A stretch of DNA of 64,000 nt from Eretmocerus hayati. Taxonomy: Eukaryota; Arthropoda; Insecta; Hymenoptera; Aphelinidae. The stretch spans positions 90,246,501-90,310,500 of the forward strand of contig CM056743.1 of NCBI GenBank assembly GCA_029851415.1. Reading direction: 5' to 3'. A model generated the notes under the pieces. It was not told where the DNA came from and searched no databases. It saw nothing but the letters and a program-made list of their open reading frames with translations. Shown piece by piece: positions 9,124 to 19,608 of the stretch; positions within the stretch are counted from its first letter, which is position 1; each line of letters starts with the position of its first letter. The translations under genes and the position numbers were made by a program.

Positions 9124-11501
9124 ATGGCGGGAGCTCACATGGATAGCCACATAGTGGACGATTTCATCAATAATATTGATGAAGAATCATTAGATGAGGC
9201 TTTTGGTGAACTCTTGCTCTCGCGTGAAGGAACATTTAGGGCGCGAATAGAACGGTTGCGTAGACGCGTTCGCGGCGAATATAACGAGACAGATTTCGAT
9301 CAATATTTGTTGATGGATCTAGCTGAATTAGAAGTCGCGCGGATGGAGGCTTTGCCGAGATTCTTACGCAAGACCACACAGACAGCTCATGATAGGCGTT
9401 CAATCCTCAATAGATATGAGGAGGACGATATTTTTGCGAATAATATAAATGATGAAAATGTGACTAGGCGCAATCACCGAGTGCGAAGAAGCTCATTACG
9501 CGATGAATTAGCGGATGTGCAAGCGGATGCACAACGGCGATCAGCGTTAGTCCAAAATGACGCGCGCCCGGAAATTCAAAAAGCTAACGAACCGCCAATT
9601 AAATTTATTACGTTGCGAGATGAAAATGGCAGGTTATATGAAATTCCTATGCAGATCGCGGATAGTTGGAAAAATTCGCCAGACCGCGAAAATGCTGAAA
9701 ATCAAATCATCCGTGAGAATATTTTAGATCAGACGGTGCGTTTTCAAAATAGTGCGAGATCGAGCGTGTCAATACAATCGAATACCCAACGACAAGCGAA
9801 AGAGCCAAGCACTGAGCCACACAGTAACACGCACACAACGACAGATTCGGACGGACCCAAAAGGCGTAGTCAAATTTTACGCGAGCAATTGCAGCAAGCA
9901 TTATTAGAAGAGGAATATGAATCGTGCGGTGTTAGAAATAATTCGTATAAGGGTAATGAAATGGGGCAAATCGAGGACGATGAGGGAATTTCTTCTAGCG
10001 ATAGTGAGAATGAAAATTCTCAGAACCAAGGGGAAAATCTGAGACCCTCTTTGCCAAGACTCAGCGGCCATTCGCGCGTGAGTTGGGCAGCGGACGTAAA
10101 TCAGGCACCGCAGCCGAATAACACGCAACAAACACAAGCAGCGCGTTCAGATTTTCACGCACATACACAAAATAGAAACGATAGAAATACAGCTGAGACG
10201 AGAGATCTCACGCGTACAGTAAAATCATGGAATCTTAGATCTTCAGGTTCAGCAAACCAGAGTTTAGAAGAATTTTTGATTAAAGTCAATGAACACAGAA
10301 TGGTGGCAGGCATGTCCGAGAATGATATTTTACGTGCAGTAGCGGTGCTGTTGAGCGGCCCAGCGTTAAATTTGTATCGGTTACGCGGTAGTAGCTGGAA
10401 TTCTTGGAAAGATGCGGTCACTCGTTTTCGCGCGCATTACCAGGACGAAAAATATTCTGAACGGTTGGGAGACGAAGCACGCGCACGATTACAGAAAGAC
10501 GATGAGCCAGTTTACGAATACATCACAGCGATGCGTCTAATTTTTAACAGAATGCCGGAACCTCCACCCGAATCGAAACAGGTTGAACGTATTTACTATA
10601 ATATGAGAAAAGATTTTCACCCTTTGATGCATCGATATTTGCACGCGGGTATTGAGAAATTTTCCAGACAAGCTACCGAGCTTGGAAAAGCTTTTGATGC
10701 GGGCAAAAATCAGGCACTCGTTCAGAGTAATCAGAAAGAGGATGAAAAATCGAGTTCGCAAAAGCCCAAAAATTCGAATCAAAATTCAAAAGAGACTCAA
10801 ATTTCCAGTCAAGAGAAAAAGAAGAAATCGGAATCTGAAGAAGAGACGATAGATTTAGCAACCGTCGAAGTAACAACTATGGCAGACGTTGCAAAATTAA
10901 TGAACATTCAAATTCAGAAATCACGAGAAGAACTCTTACCGAAGCCGAACGGTCAAAACGCGAATCAGGTCAATAGCGCGCAAAATTCAAATCAAAGTAC
11001 GGGCAAGGTCGAAATAGAAGTCGACGTAGAGACCGAGGCGATTGGGGAGGTAATAATAACAACAATAGCAACGGTGGCAATGGCCAGCAGCAGGGTGCTC
11101 AAGCAGGGCCACCACTCCAAAATTTCCAAAATACCTATCCTCAGCAGCAAAATTTTCAGACGCGTGAATTTTACGCGAATAACAACGGTCAAAATCAAAG
11201 TCAAAATAATCAGTATCAGAATCAGAGTAGAGGTTACAATGGCAATGATAATGATAATTACCAAAATAATTATTCAAGAGGAGGTTATAGAGGAATTCGA
11301 GGAGGTGGCTATCGCGGGGGTTATCGCGGTAGAGGTTATGGTGGTTATCATAATAATGGTTATTATGATAGTTACCAGAACCAGGGCCAACCACTACCAA
11401 TACAACAACAGAATGCGCCGGTTAATGCAGTAAATTTACAAGAAAACGCGTCCGCGACGAAACTATCCGTCGATGCGGGAAACGCGAAGCCAGCGGCGTA
11501 A
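9124..11501 (+). pseudogene. gag: gag polyprotein, frameshifted near its C-terminus
   Basis: ATG 9124 has a good context (aaaATGg). The first 370 residues are acidic and poorly structured. A retrotransposon gag capsid-like domain follows at about residues 375-530 (SLEEFLIKVNEH, then WKDAVTRFRAHY and YEYITAMRLIFNRMP). The starting frame stays sensible to about 11,000 and then becomes an Ile/Val-rich nonsense tail to 11433. One base out of phase the true tail appears: an Arg patch, Gly/Asn/Gln-rich repeats and an RGG/GYRG-rich nucleic-acid-binding region, ending at TAA 11499-11501. I infer loss of one base, probably a G in ACGGG near 11,000-11,005. There is no CCHC knuckle; the RGG tail may replace it. 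Confidence 0.8.
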
Positions 11502-12316
11502 ATGAGACCATTACGTTAGCTACGTCCGAACAGGTCTCAAAAGTTTGCGAAGCCAGTCAATCACAATCTCAGGAAACTGCGAATACTTTTCAAGTTGATG
11601 CGACCAGGATTTTCAAAGTTCCTGATACGACAAAACCGACAGATTATCCTCGATATTGGATCAACGTAAGAATTGGTCCAATAGAATTGAGAGGATTATT
11701 AGATCCGGGAGCCGCACGGTCCGTGATAGGCAGAAAGTATCGAGACATCGCAGGGCAAATTGGTATTACGCTCCAACCCTCTAATTTTTTGTACGCTCAA
11801 ATGGCGAATGGAGAATCAGAAGAGGTAGCTGGGGAATTGATCACTCCCCTGGAGATAGCTGGGATAAGCAAAAATATGCCGATTCTTAGCGTGCCATTAT
11901 TACCTGTAGATCTCATTTTAGGACTTGAATTCATCCGTTTCTTTGGGATGCACATATTAGGTGATAGTGACGAATATACATTCGCAGACCTTAAGGACAA
12001 GCAAAAATTTGCATTTGAATTATTTTCAATCGAAGCACCAAGTCAAGTGAATTTAGAGTCTGAAATTCCAACATCATCGGAAGGAAAAATTGAGTCAAAA
12101 TCTGAAGCGTCAAGAAACGCGCAAGAGCCACAATCGAGAGGTGAAGGTTTGAAAAAATTGAGTGATTATGTAGCTCACAGACTGAAAAGAGTTTTAGATA
12201 AATGTTTACCTCACCAGGATAAAAATGAGAAATTTTCGAAAGCAACTGATTTAATCGAATACGAGATTCGACTCTTGGAAAGTGCACGTCCAGTAAAGCA
12301 AAGATATTTTCCGTAG
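11502..12316 (+). pseudogene. pol: pol, protease segment
   Basis: The pol frame is open before the gag stop and lies -1 relative to the gag tail frame, the usual Gypsy arrangement for programmed -1 frameshifting; no slippery site is certain. The retropepsin core is at 11693-11710 as LLDPGA, where families have D-T/S-G, so Ser/Thr is replaced by Pro. VIGRKY and the late LILGLEFI strand support the protease call. A spacer rich in Ser and Glu leads toward RT. The frame meets an in-frame TAG at 12314-12316, inside the conserved RYFP-S segment that precedes RT, so it is a nonsense mutation rather than a natural end. Confidence 0.75.
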
Positions 12317-13160
12317 TCAGATGAAATGGAGAAAACAATGCATGCAGAATTTCAAAAATTATACGACGCAGACGTAGTTGAAAAATCAAACAGTCCTTGG
12401 AATAACCCAGCATTTTTAGTTGAAAAAGCTAACGGGGGGCATAGATTGGTAGTAGATTTACGAGTAGTCAATTCATTCGCCGAAAAAGATGCGTATCCGA
12501 CACCGTATATGGACACTATTTTAAGAAAATTAAAGAACGCGAAATATATAACTACGCTGGACTTATCCATGGCCTACCATCAGATAAAGCTTAAAAAGAT
12601 TTCGAGAAATATTTGCGCATTCACAGTTCCCGATAGAGGGCACTGGCAATTCAAAAGATTACCTATAGGCTTAGCTAACGCTGGAGCCTGCTTTGAAAGA
12701 TTAATTGATTCAATTATCGGAGACCCAGAGCCTTTCGCGTACGGGTATTTAGACGACATTGTCCTGGTGACGGAGACGTTTGAACTGCATTTAGAGCTAC
12801 TAGAGAAATTATTAAACAGAATCGTGGGGGCAGGTCTAACGATTAATAGAGAAAAGAGTAAATTTTGTCGCCAAGAAGTCAAATTTTTAGGATACATAGT
12901 GGACGAGCACGGTTTAAGAGTCGATCCCGCGAAAACAGAAGCAATAAAAAATTATCCGAGGCCTAAAAATGTCAAACAAGTGAAGAGATTTACAGGTATG
13001 ACATCATGGCACAGTGAATTCATTAGAAATTATGCGACGATTGTAGAGCCAATAAATCGTTTATTGAGAAAAGACGCGAAATTTGAGTGGAAAGAGGACC
13101 AGGAAGAAGCATTTCGTACGCTAAAAGAAGCATTATTATCTGCACCCGTGCTCAGTGGCC
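12317..13160 (+). pseudogene. pol: pol, reverse transcriptase segment
   Basis: In frame with the protease segment after one TAG. Gypsy RT landmarks in order: SPWNNPAFLVEK, RLVVDLRVVN, TLDLSMAYHQI, FKRLPIGLANA, YLDD at 12746-12757 (catalytic aspartates intact), FLGYIVDEHG and the thumb/connection KRFTGMTSWHSEFI. Sense breaks at the APVLS boundary near 13,156, where the RNase H continues one base out of phase, consistent with loss of a single base. Domain motifs are otherwise complete, so decay is recent and light. Confidence 0.85.
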
Positions 13161-15276
13161 AGTTCCAGACGCTGAATGGTTCTTGCATACTGATGCATCA
13201 GACACTGGGATAGGATCTATGCTTACACGGAAGGTTGATGGCAAACAACGCGTAGTTTGTTACGTGAGTCGATCACTTTCAAAACAAGAAAGAGTCTGGT
13301 CAGTAACAGAACGAGAATGTCTGGCTATAAAATGGAGTATTGAAAAATTTAGGCCGTATATTGAAGGGGAAGAATTTACTGTTGTAACAGACCACAGCGC
13401 GCTACAGTGGCTGTTCAACAAGAAAAATCCAGTAAGACGCGTAGGCAGATGGGCCCATGACCTCGCGAGTTATTCGTTCCGCGTGATCCACCGCAAGGGA
13501 ACGCTTAATGTTGTCCCTGATGCGCTCTCAAGAATGTTTGAAGACGAGACGATGAATATCGGTTCAGTTGGAGTTCTTGAAAAAACATCAGATAAGTGGT
13601 ACAACAAAAGATTCTTTCAAATTCTGAAACATCCAAAAAGATACAGAGATTGGAAAATTATGGATGGTAGAATTTATAAATATAGGCCAGATCACGAATT
13701 AAATGAAATAATTGATGATTTAGATGCATGGAGATTGATAGATCCAGAAGAAAACCGCGTAAAAATAATTAAAGAAAGCCATGACGAGCCATCAACCGGT
13801 CATATGGGCAAAGAAAAAACGTATAGAAAGGTCGCGCAGTCATACTATTGGCCCGGTATTTACCTAGACGTCGCGAATTACGTGAAAAATTGCGATAGTT
13901 GCGCGTTATATAAGGTAGATCAACGCGGTCAGATAGGTATGATGGGCACGCGCACAGTCGACAGACCGATGAAAATTATTGCAATGGATTTAATGGGACC
14001 ATTCCCAAAATCGAGAGAACAATTTGAATATTTACTCATTTTCGAGTGTGTTTTTAGTCGCTATATAGTCTGCGTGCCACTACGTAAAAAGACTGGTCAA
14101 GTGGTTCAGAATGCACTTGAAAATGTATTATGTACACATTATGGTACACCGGAAATTCTGATTAGCGATAATGGGTTAGAGTTCAAAAACGAATTGATGA
14201 ATAAATTCTGCGAGGGGAACGGTATGGAGCATGAATTCACCCCTAGTTTCCATCCCCAAGCGAATCCAGTTGAGAGAGTAAATAAAGATATTAAGACCAT
14301 GATAGCAATATTTGCTGATAACCACAAAGAATGGAATAAGCATATTCAACAATTTCAATTCTGCCACAACTCGAATTTTTCAAGTTCGACCGGAAAATCA
14401 CCAGCGTTTATGATTTATGGACGCGAAATTAAAGCACCAAAATTATGGAGAAGACGCGTGGAAATATTCGGGAAAAGCTTGAAAAATTTCATGAAAAACG
14501 GTAGTCAAACCGGATTAATAGAGTCATTAAAAGATTTAGACGGAGCAGAAATTAGTTCAGAATCGAATTCAGAGAATAAAGTAGAAACCGACTCAGAAAA
14601 TCAGAATCCAAGTCAAGCGAATGAGCGCTCGCGAGTCGAGGAGCCCGAGAAATTTACTATTCAACACGAAAAGCTCAATTCAGATTTGATTGTTTCTCAA
14701 GAATCAGTAAAAAATTGGTCAGATCGTATGAATAAGTCACCCGAGGTACACGACTCTACTATAAATAAGATTGAAAAAGCGAGCGAAAAGCAAAAATTGA
14801 ATTATAATGTATCAAAGCGTGATATTAGATTTAAGATAGGTGATAAAGTATTGAAGAAGAATCGACCATTATCATCGGCAGAGAAGAATTTCACAGCGAA
14901 GCTGGCAGAGAAATTTTCAGGACCATTCGAAATTAGCAGGCAATTAGGAGGAAATGTCTACGTGTTATCAAAGGATGGAGCTGAGTTACAAGCATCTGTC
15001 CACGCCAAAGATTTGAAATATGCAAGCGTTGCATCAAATCAGAAGTCAAAAAGTAATCTGCCCAGGCAAGCGGTAAATCAACAGCAGACAGAGGAATTGG
15101 TGCCGTCGGACAGCAGCGAGTCTCCCCGCCCCGCAGCAGTGGCACGCGCCCGGAAGAATAGCCGGCAGAAGCCGCGAGGAGCTGCAGGTGAGCAGACCAC
15201 GCGCGAGACCGATCGACAGCCCACGCGCTCGAGAGGCCCAATAACGAGATCTAAATCGAAAGCTACAAGTGACTAG
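13157..15276 (+). pseudogene. pol: pol, RNase H and integrase segment
   Basis: RNase H begins PVPDAEWFLHTDASDTG, with the further acidic sites TEREC and VVTDHSALQWLF and the tail DALSRM. The integrase has an HHCC zinc finger (HDEPSTGH ... NCDSC). Its core carries D in AMDLMGPF (about 13,987), D in ISDNGLEF (14,167) and E in PVERVNK (about 14,272), spacing D60D34E. A basic C-terminal SH3-like region follows (IGDKVLKKNRPLS ... KFSGPFEI). There is no chromodomain. This frame is uninterrupted to TAG 15274-15276; only the upstream frameshift prevents fusion to RT. The last 80 residues are low-complexity and basic. Confidence 0.88.
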
Positions 15277-15417
15277 AGGTGTTATAAAAAAAAAAGATAA
15301 GTGACTAGAGTGTATATAAAAACTAAGTGACTAGAGTGAAGATTAAAACGAAGTGATTAATCCTAAGACTTAAAATTAGTGACTAGAAAAAGTGAAAGAC
15401 TAGAAGAGTGACTAAAA
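15266..15417 (+). repeat. Short direct repeats of AAGTGACTAGA between pol and ORF3
   Basis: GTGACTAGA or a close variant occurs at about 15268, 15300, 15330, 15379 and 15406, in A-rich spacers of about 30-50 bases. It starts within the last pol codons and ends at the ORF3 start. It may be a subgenomic RNA or splicing region; this is inference only. Confidence 0.6.
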
Positions 15418-16722
15418 ATGGGACCTATAAAAGAGGCAGTGTTAAAGTGGCTCGAAAAAGACAGTGATAATAAAGTAGAAGATGTAAATAATGGCTCTAA
15501 TACGCGCGTGAATAACAGTGTGGTACAGGACAGAAACAGTGTAAATAGTGTAGGTAGTGTGGAGGTGAATGTGCCTTTGGACGCTCAAAACCCCATAGTA
15601 AATGAGGTAATAGTGCCAGCACAAAATAACCCCGATGTACCCGCAATCGTTCCACCAGTGCGTCAAGAGCAAGAAGAAATTAGTGCAGATGACATCGCTG
15701 AATTCCATGCACGTCGCCGAGTGCGGGAAAAATCAGCTTTGATGCAGAATTTGAGAGCCATAGCACAGCCATGGAAAGAAGAAGATAGGCGCCGTCGCGA
15801 AGCTGAATCGCGAGCGGTTGCAACAATAACAACAACACCGACGCCCGAATTCCTCGAAGAGCAGCAGCTCGTGAGAAAAGCGCGCGCTGATGCTCATGCA
15901 GCAACTTGTGTGGCTGAGCTAAATGGTGCCGTTGGAAATGCACGTTTGGGTTTGGAAGTGCAATGCAGTGTTGCTCTTCAAGAACGTCAACGTGCACATT
16001 TTTTGCAGTTGCGGGAACGAGAATTTGAAAGGCGGATGAATTATGAAAGGCAAGAAGTACAAGAGAGATTTGCGGTGGATTTGCCACGCGCCATACAAAA
16101 CGCAGAGCAGCTACATTTATCGTTGCAGTATCGTGAAGATATGTTGCAAGCCTGAGAAGAAGCGGTGATGCAGCGTGAGGCGGACATCCACGCGCGAGAA
16201 TACCATATACAACGATCAGCTGATCGTTGAGCGGCAGAAGGCCGTGCTTTAGCGAGGAGATTACGAGAGGAGCGAACACGCGCAAGACACCAGCAGCGTG
16301 GTCCGCCCCCTCCTGTACATAATCATCGGCGTCGTATATCTGTAGATGTGCAGATTGATTTTGACTTTTACGCGCCAGAACAGCAATTACAAAACCAAGT
16401 AATTATTGAAGAGGTAGAAGATGGACCACCACTGCCGGATAATGAGCCTCAGGGGCCTCAGCAGCAGCAAATTCAAGAAAATCTACAACCAAGTATTGAG
16501 CCGCCGCCGCCGCAACAAGTGGTAAATAGAGCGTGGAGTCCGATCAGAGGCTATCGCACAAGAGCTGAGCGTCAAGCACGCGGTTATGTAACACAGGAAG
16601 AGCGAGTGAGGCGAGCGCAGGAGGTGAATGATTATTTCAGTATCAGAAAGAAAGAGCAAAGAAGATTGAATAAGGCGTGGGCGGATGAACATTTTCTGCC
16701 AGGAGAACGTGATTTGGAGTAG
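15418..16722 (+). pseudogene. Third ORF downstream of pol (434 codons, two TGA)
   Basis: ATG 15418 (aaaATGg) opens a frame that runs to TAG 16720-16722, interrupted only by TGA at 16153-16155 and 16228-16230. Both fit CGA-to-TGA change. The N-terminus is Asn/Val-rich. The middle is a long Arg/Glu/Gln-rich helix (RRRVREKSALMQNLRAIAQP ... LREREFERRMNYERQEVQER) likely to form coiled coil. The end is Gln/Pro-rich, then basic. I see no signal peptide, transmembrane segment or furin site, so it is not an envelope gene despite its position. No family is recognised. Its near-complete openness argues that it was a functional gene of the element. Confidence 0.65.
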
Positions 16723-17138
16723 TGAGCAGCAGTAGCAGTGTCAACATCAATAGCAGTCATCTATAGGAAGAATAGCGTATTGTACTATTTTAATCTATTA
16801 GTTTGAACATGCAAGCATTTCTTGCGTCTAAAAAGAAGCGCTTATTTGTCTATTTTGAGAAGAGAAACTTATTACTATTTTATTATTATTATTATTATTA
16901 TTTTGCAGCAGTGAAATATAAAGTCGTGAGATTGATGAAAATTTAGTCATTAAGCTGCGTGATTATTGAGGAAAAAGTTAGTTTTGAACATAGATTTTGT
17001 GTAGATTCACTTAGTTTACGCGCGAAGCAGAGTATTTTTTTTCCGTTTTGAAGTTATATTAAGTCAGTTCGTTTCATAAAGATTCAAGCGCGAGTATTTT
17101 CAGTTATTCCACGGGGCTCAAAACTTAGCGGGGGGCTC
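16723..17138 (+). other. 3' non-coding region of the Gypsy element
   Basis: AT-rich, with a (TTA)n run near 16880-16903. It ends in the G-rich tract just before the 3' LTR. Confidence 0.6.
17127..17138 (+). promoter_or_regulatory. Polypurine-like tract
   Basis: AGCGGGGGGCTC abuts the 3' LTR at the position of the plus-strand primer. It is interrupted by pyrimidines, so it is not a perfect tract. Confidence 0.55.
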
Positions 17139-17868
17139 TGTGACGAGGTAAATCGCCACACGCGCTAGGATCATATAATGAGCCATAAGCAGCCGAAAAG
17201 TAGAAAGAGCGCGAAGAGAGAGAGAAAAAAGAAAGATCAGCTGTCATCACCGGCGCCGTCGTCGTCGTCGTCGTTGATGGTCAGCTTGGCGCGAGCCGTG
17301 AAGACGAGAAGTCGCGATCCGACGGGCGACGTAAATATCCGCGCGCGAGAATGTGTGCGTGCGTGAGTGTATATTGCGACCGGCCCCGGTCGTCGGCCAT
17401 GTGCGAGATGTGAAGAGTGTGCCCCAGGTGTGCAGCGTAGCCGAGGAGCCGATCCAGCCGAGCCCTGGTCAACGAGATACGTAGCGCAACGTATACGGGG
17501 ATATGTCGGTTAGGATGCGAGGCCCCGGCCCGGGTTATATGCGGTATGGTGAGTCTCTCTCCCTTCAGAGCGTTCTCTCTCTCGCGCGTTAAGTAGAATT
17601 ATAATTGATGCGTAATAAACGCGTAATATTTCTATGTTTTTTGTACGAATATCTTTCTTATGTAATTTATTAATTATCGAAGATCACGGAGTAGTGATCC
17701 ACAGTTAATACAAAATCCTAGTGTCTGAGTTGAGTCATTCATTTAAAGTGAACGGACATCCTATATACAAGCACATTCCCCAAGTATATGATCAGGTAAT
17801 ACCATATACACTTAGTATATGATGTTCATTTTAGGGTAAGTTCGATGGGCTCACTACCCCCTATCGCA
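17139..17868 (+). repeat. 3' LTR
   Basis: 730 bp, TG...CA, paired with 7688-8423. It differs from the 5' LTR at about two dozen positions and lacks about 6 bases near 17,665. The 62-aa ORF at 17178-17366 is conserved. Confidence 0.95.
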
Positions 17869-18430
17869 GGGTCTTTTTTACTGTGATCGTGAACGACTTT
17901 TATCCCAAAAATTCTTCGATAAAATACTCACTCATGGAGTTAAAGTGGTCACCGTCAACCCGTACTGCCCCTCATCTATCTCGCCAAGGTCGAGTCGTGT
18001 CAAAAAAAATTTCGAACAAGAGTTTTATCATTCTTCATGTTCTTTCAGGATTCGAGGTCAAAAGTAGGCGTTTTCATCTAAAAAAATCCATTTGACCTCC
18101 AAATGACCTTGGAAATGACCTTCAAGATAAAGAACAAGGCCACTATGGGATGTCTCCCTCGAAATAAGGGGACACGTGTTCCGGGGTTTTTCCCGATTCC
18201 CAACCATTTCTGAAAAAACGGAGGGGTACTTGCTTTTCGGATACCCTGTACGTATGTGTAGTTGTGTATTGTGTGCCCAAGCGCAACCCAAGATATCTAC
18301 ATGTATAAGGGGGAGATCCAACGCGAGGGAGAGATCCGATGCTTGTTTTGATTTCTAGGCCATTCAGACCAATTCTTTCATTTCCAGGCACATCTTGACC
18401 TTCCAATTGTTAAGTGTTTGTATCCATTAG
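17869..18430. other. Non-coding flank with GACCTT-type motifs
   Basis: After the GGGT duplication, repeated TGACCTCCAAATGACCTT-like blocks occur at 18091-18150. Similar blocks lie just left of the 5' LTR (about 7640-7686). The Gypsy element may have inserted into an older dispersed repeat. An imperfect inverted GGGTACTTGC/GCATACCC-like pair lies near 18,215-18,250. No gene. Confidence 0.4.
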
Positions 18431-19080
18431 GGCTGGTCATTGGCAGTACCTACAAGAACAGACGATAATAATCAACACCAAGAATACCATCGAGCACTAG
18501 CCTTCAGAATCCATTAGCGCACTGACCTCTGTAACTACTTAACAGCGCACCGGTTTTTCTATTTAATCAACGCTGGCCTCCGGAATCCGTTTGCGCGCCA
18601 CTTGGCAACGTGGCAGTCTTATTCAATTGGCGCTAGCTTTCAGAATCCATTTAGTAGTGCGCTAGTTTTTCTATTCAATGAGCGCTAGCCTTCAGAATCC
18701 ATTAGTGCACTGACCTCTGTAACCGCTTAACAGCGCACCAGTTTTCATGTTCAATTGACGCTGGCCTCCAGAATCCATTTGCGCGCCACTTGGCAGCGCG
18801 CCAGTTTTATTCAATTAGCACTAGCCTTTAGAATACGTTTGTGCGACGACTCCTGAACTACTTAGCAGCATACCGTTCTCATACTCAGTTAGCCTCCGGA
18901 ATCAATTTGCGTGCCAGCCCTGAACCACTTAACGAGTGCACAAGTTATTCCATTCAATTAGCACTGACCTACGATAGCTCTTACCACGCCGGCTCTTCTA
19001 TTTCCATCAAAACCGACCTCTAAAAACCACTCAGCAGTGCACCAGTTTCTTCATTCAGTTAGCGTTGGCCTTCTGAAGTA
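18430..19080. repeat. Degenerate minisatellite, 52-75-bp units
   Basis: CAGAATCCATT variants recur at about 18507, 18581, 18643, 18695, 18770, 18831 and 18898, next to GCGCACTGACCTCTG, CTTAACAGCGCACC and TTCAATTAGCGCTAGCC blocks. Unit lengths alternate, giving a hint of a 190-bp higher-order period. The array decays towards 19,080. Confidence 0.75.
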
Positions 19081-19588
19081 TCTAGTGCCTTCAACAACAA
19101 GCAATGGAAACAGGAAACACTTAGCGCGCCCACAACAACAACGATGAAAATAGGAAGCTCTCAACGGTATTCTGTACCACTTATCAGTGCTCGAGCCATA
19201 CGACTGATTCCAGACTGACCATGAGCACCCCACCATTCAAGATTATATATAAAGGGGCTACTCCGGCACGAGGACTTCACTTGATCGCCAGATTCCAACC
19301 ACTTTACTTCTTATCTGACCGTATCTAATTTGTACAAAGAACATAATACAATTGCACTTCTACGAGAATCACCATCCTCTTAATTTCTCCACGTATCACT
19401 TCCAAGCTCCAAGCGTCTTTACGCTCATTTCCTGCCACGAACTCAGCCACTCGCCACTTGTGCCCTACTTTCACTACTCAAGCGAAATTCAAATTCAACA
19501 TCGCGTTGGTTCGCCACTAGTGGCGCCTTGCTCCAATTATTCAGAGGCTGGTACATAACAATCTCACCACTATAGCATAAAGATGAAT
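19081..19588. other. Non-coding stretch with a TATA-like box
   Basis: ATTATATATAAAGGGG at about 19242 resembles a TATA box, but no supported gene follows. A 12-bp palindrome GCCACTAGTGGC lies near 19,512. Confidence 0.3.
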
Positions 19589-19608
19589 AGAGAGAGAGAG
19601 AGAGAGAG

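Larger units (their letters stand above)
7688..17868 (+). mobile_element. Full-length Ty3/Gypsy LTR retrotransposon
   Basis: Two LTRs of 736 and 730 bp both begin TGTGACGAGG and end CGCA, and both are flanked by GGGT (7684-7687 and 17869-17872), a 4-bp target duplication. A primer-binding site follows the 5' LTR after one base and a G-rich polypurine-like tract precedes the 3' LTR. Inside are gag, pol in Gypsy order (PR-RT-RH-IN) and a third ORF. LTRs differ at about two dozen sites plus one short indel, about 3 percent by eye, so insertion is not very recent. The copy has one frameshift in gag, a stop and a frameshift in pol, and two stops in ORF3. Confidence 0.95.

Noticed and set aside
11020..11433. 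Ile/Val-rich gag tail as a membrane segment
   Set aside because: It is an out-of-frame reading of an RGG and Gln/Asn-rich tail that is open one base away.
15418..16722. Envelope gene of an insect errantivirus
   Set aside because: No signal peptide, cleavage site, fusion peptide or transmembrane helix; the sequence is a charged coiled-coil type.
19235..19300. Promoter at the TATATATAAAGGGG box
   Set aside because: No supported transcript or ORF follows; TATA strings are frequent in this AT-rich DNA.
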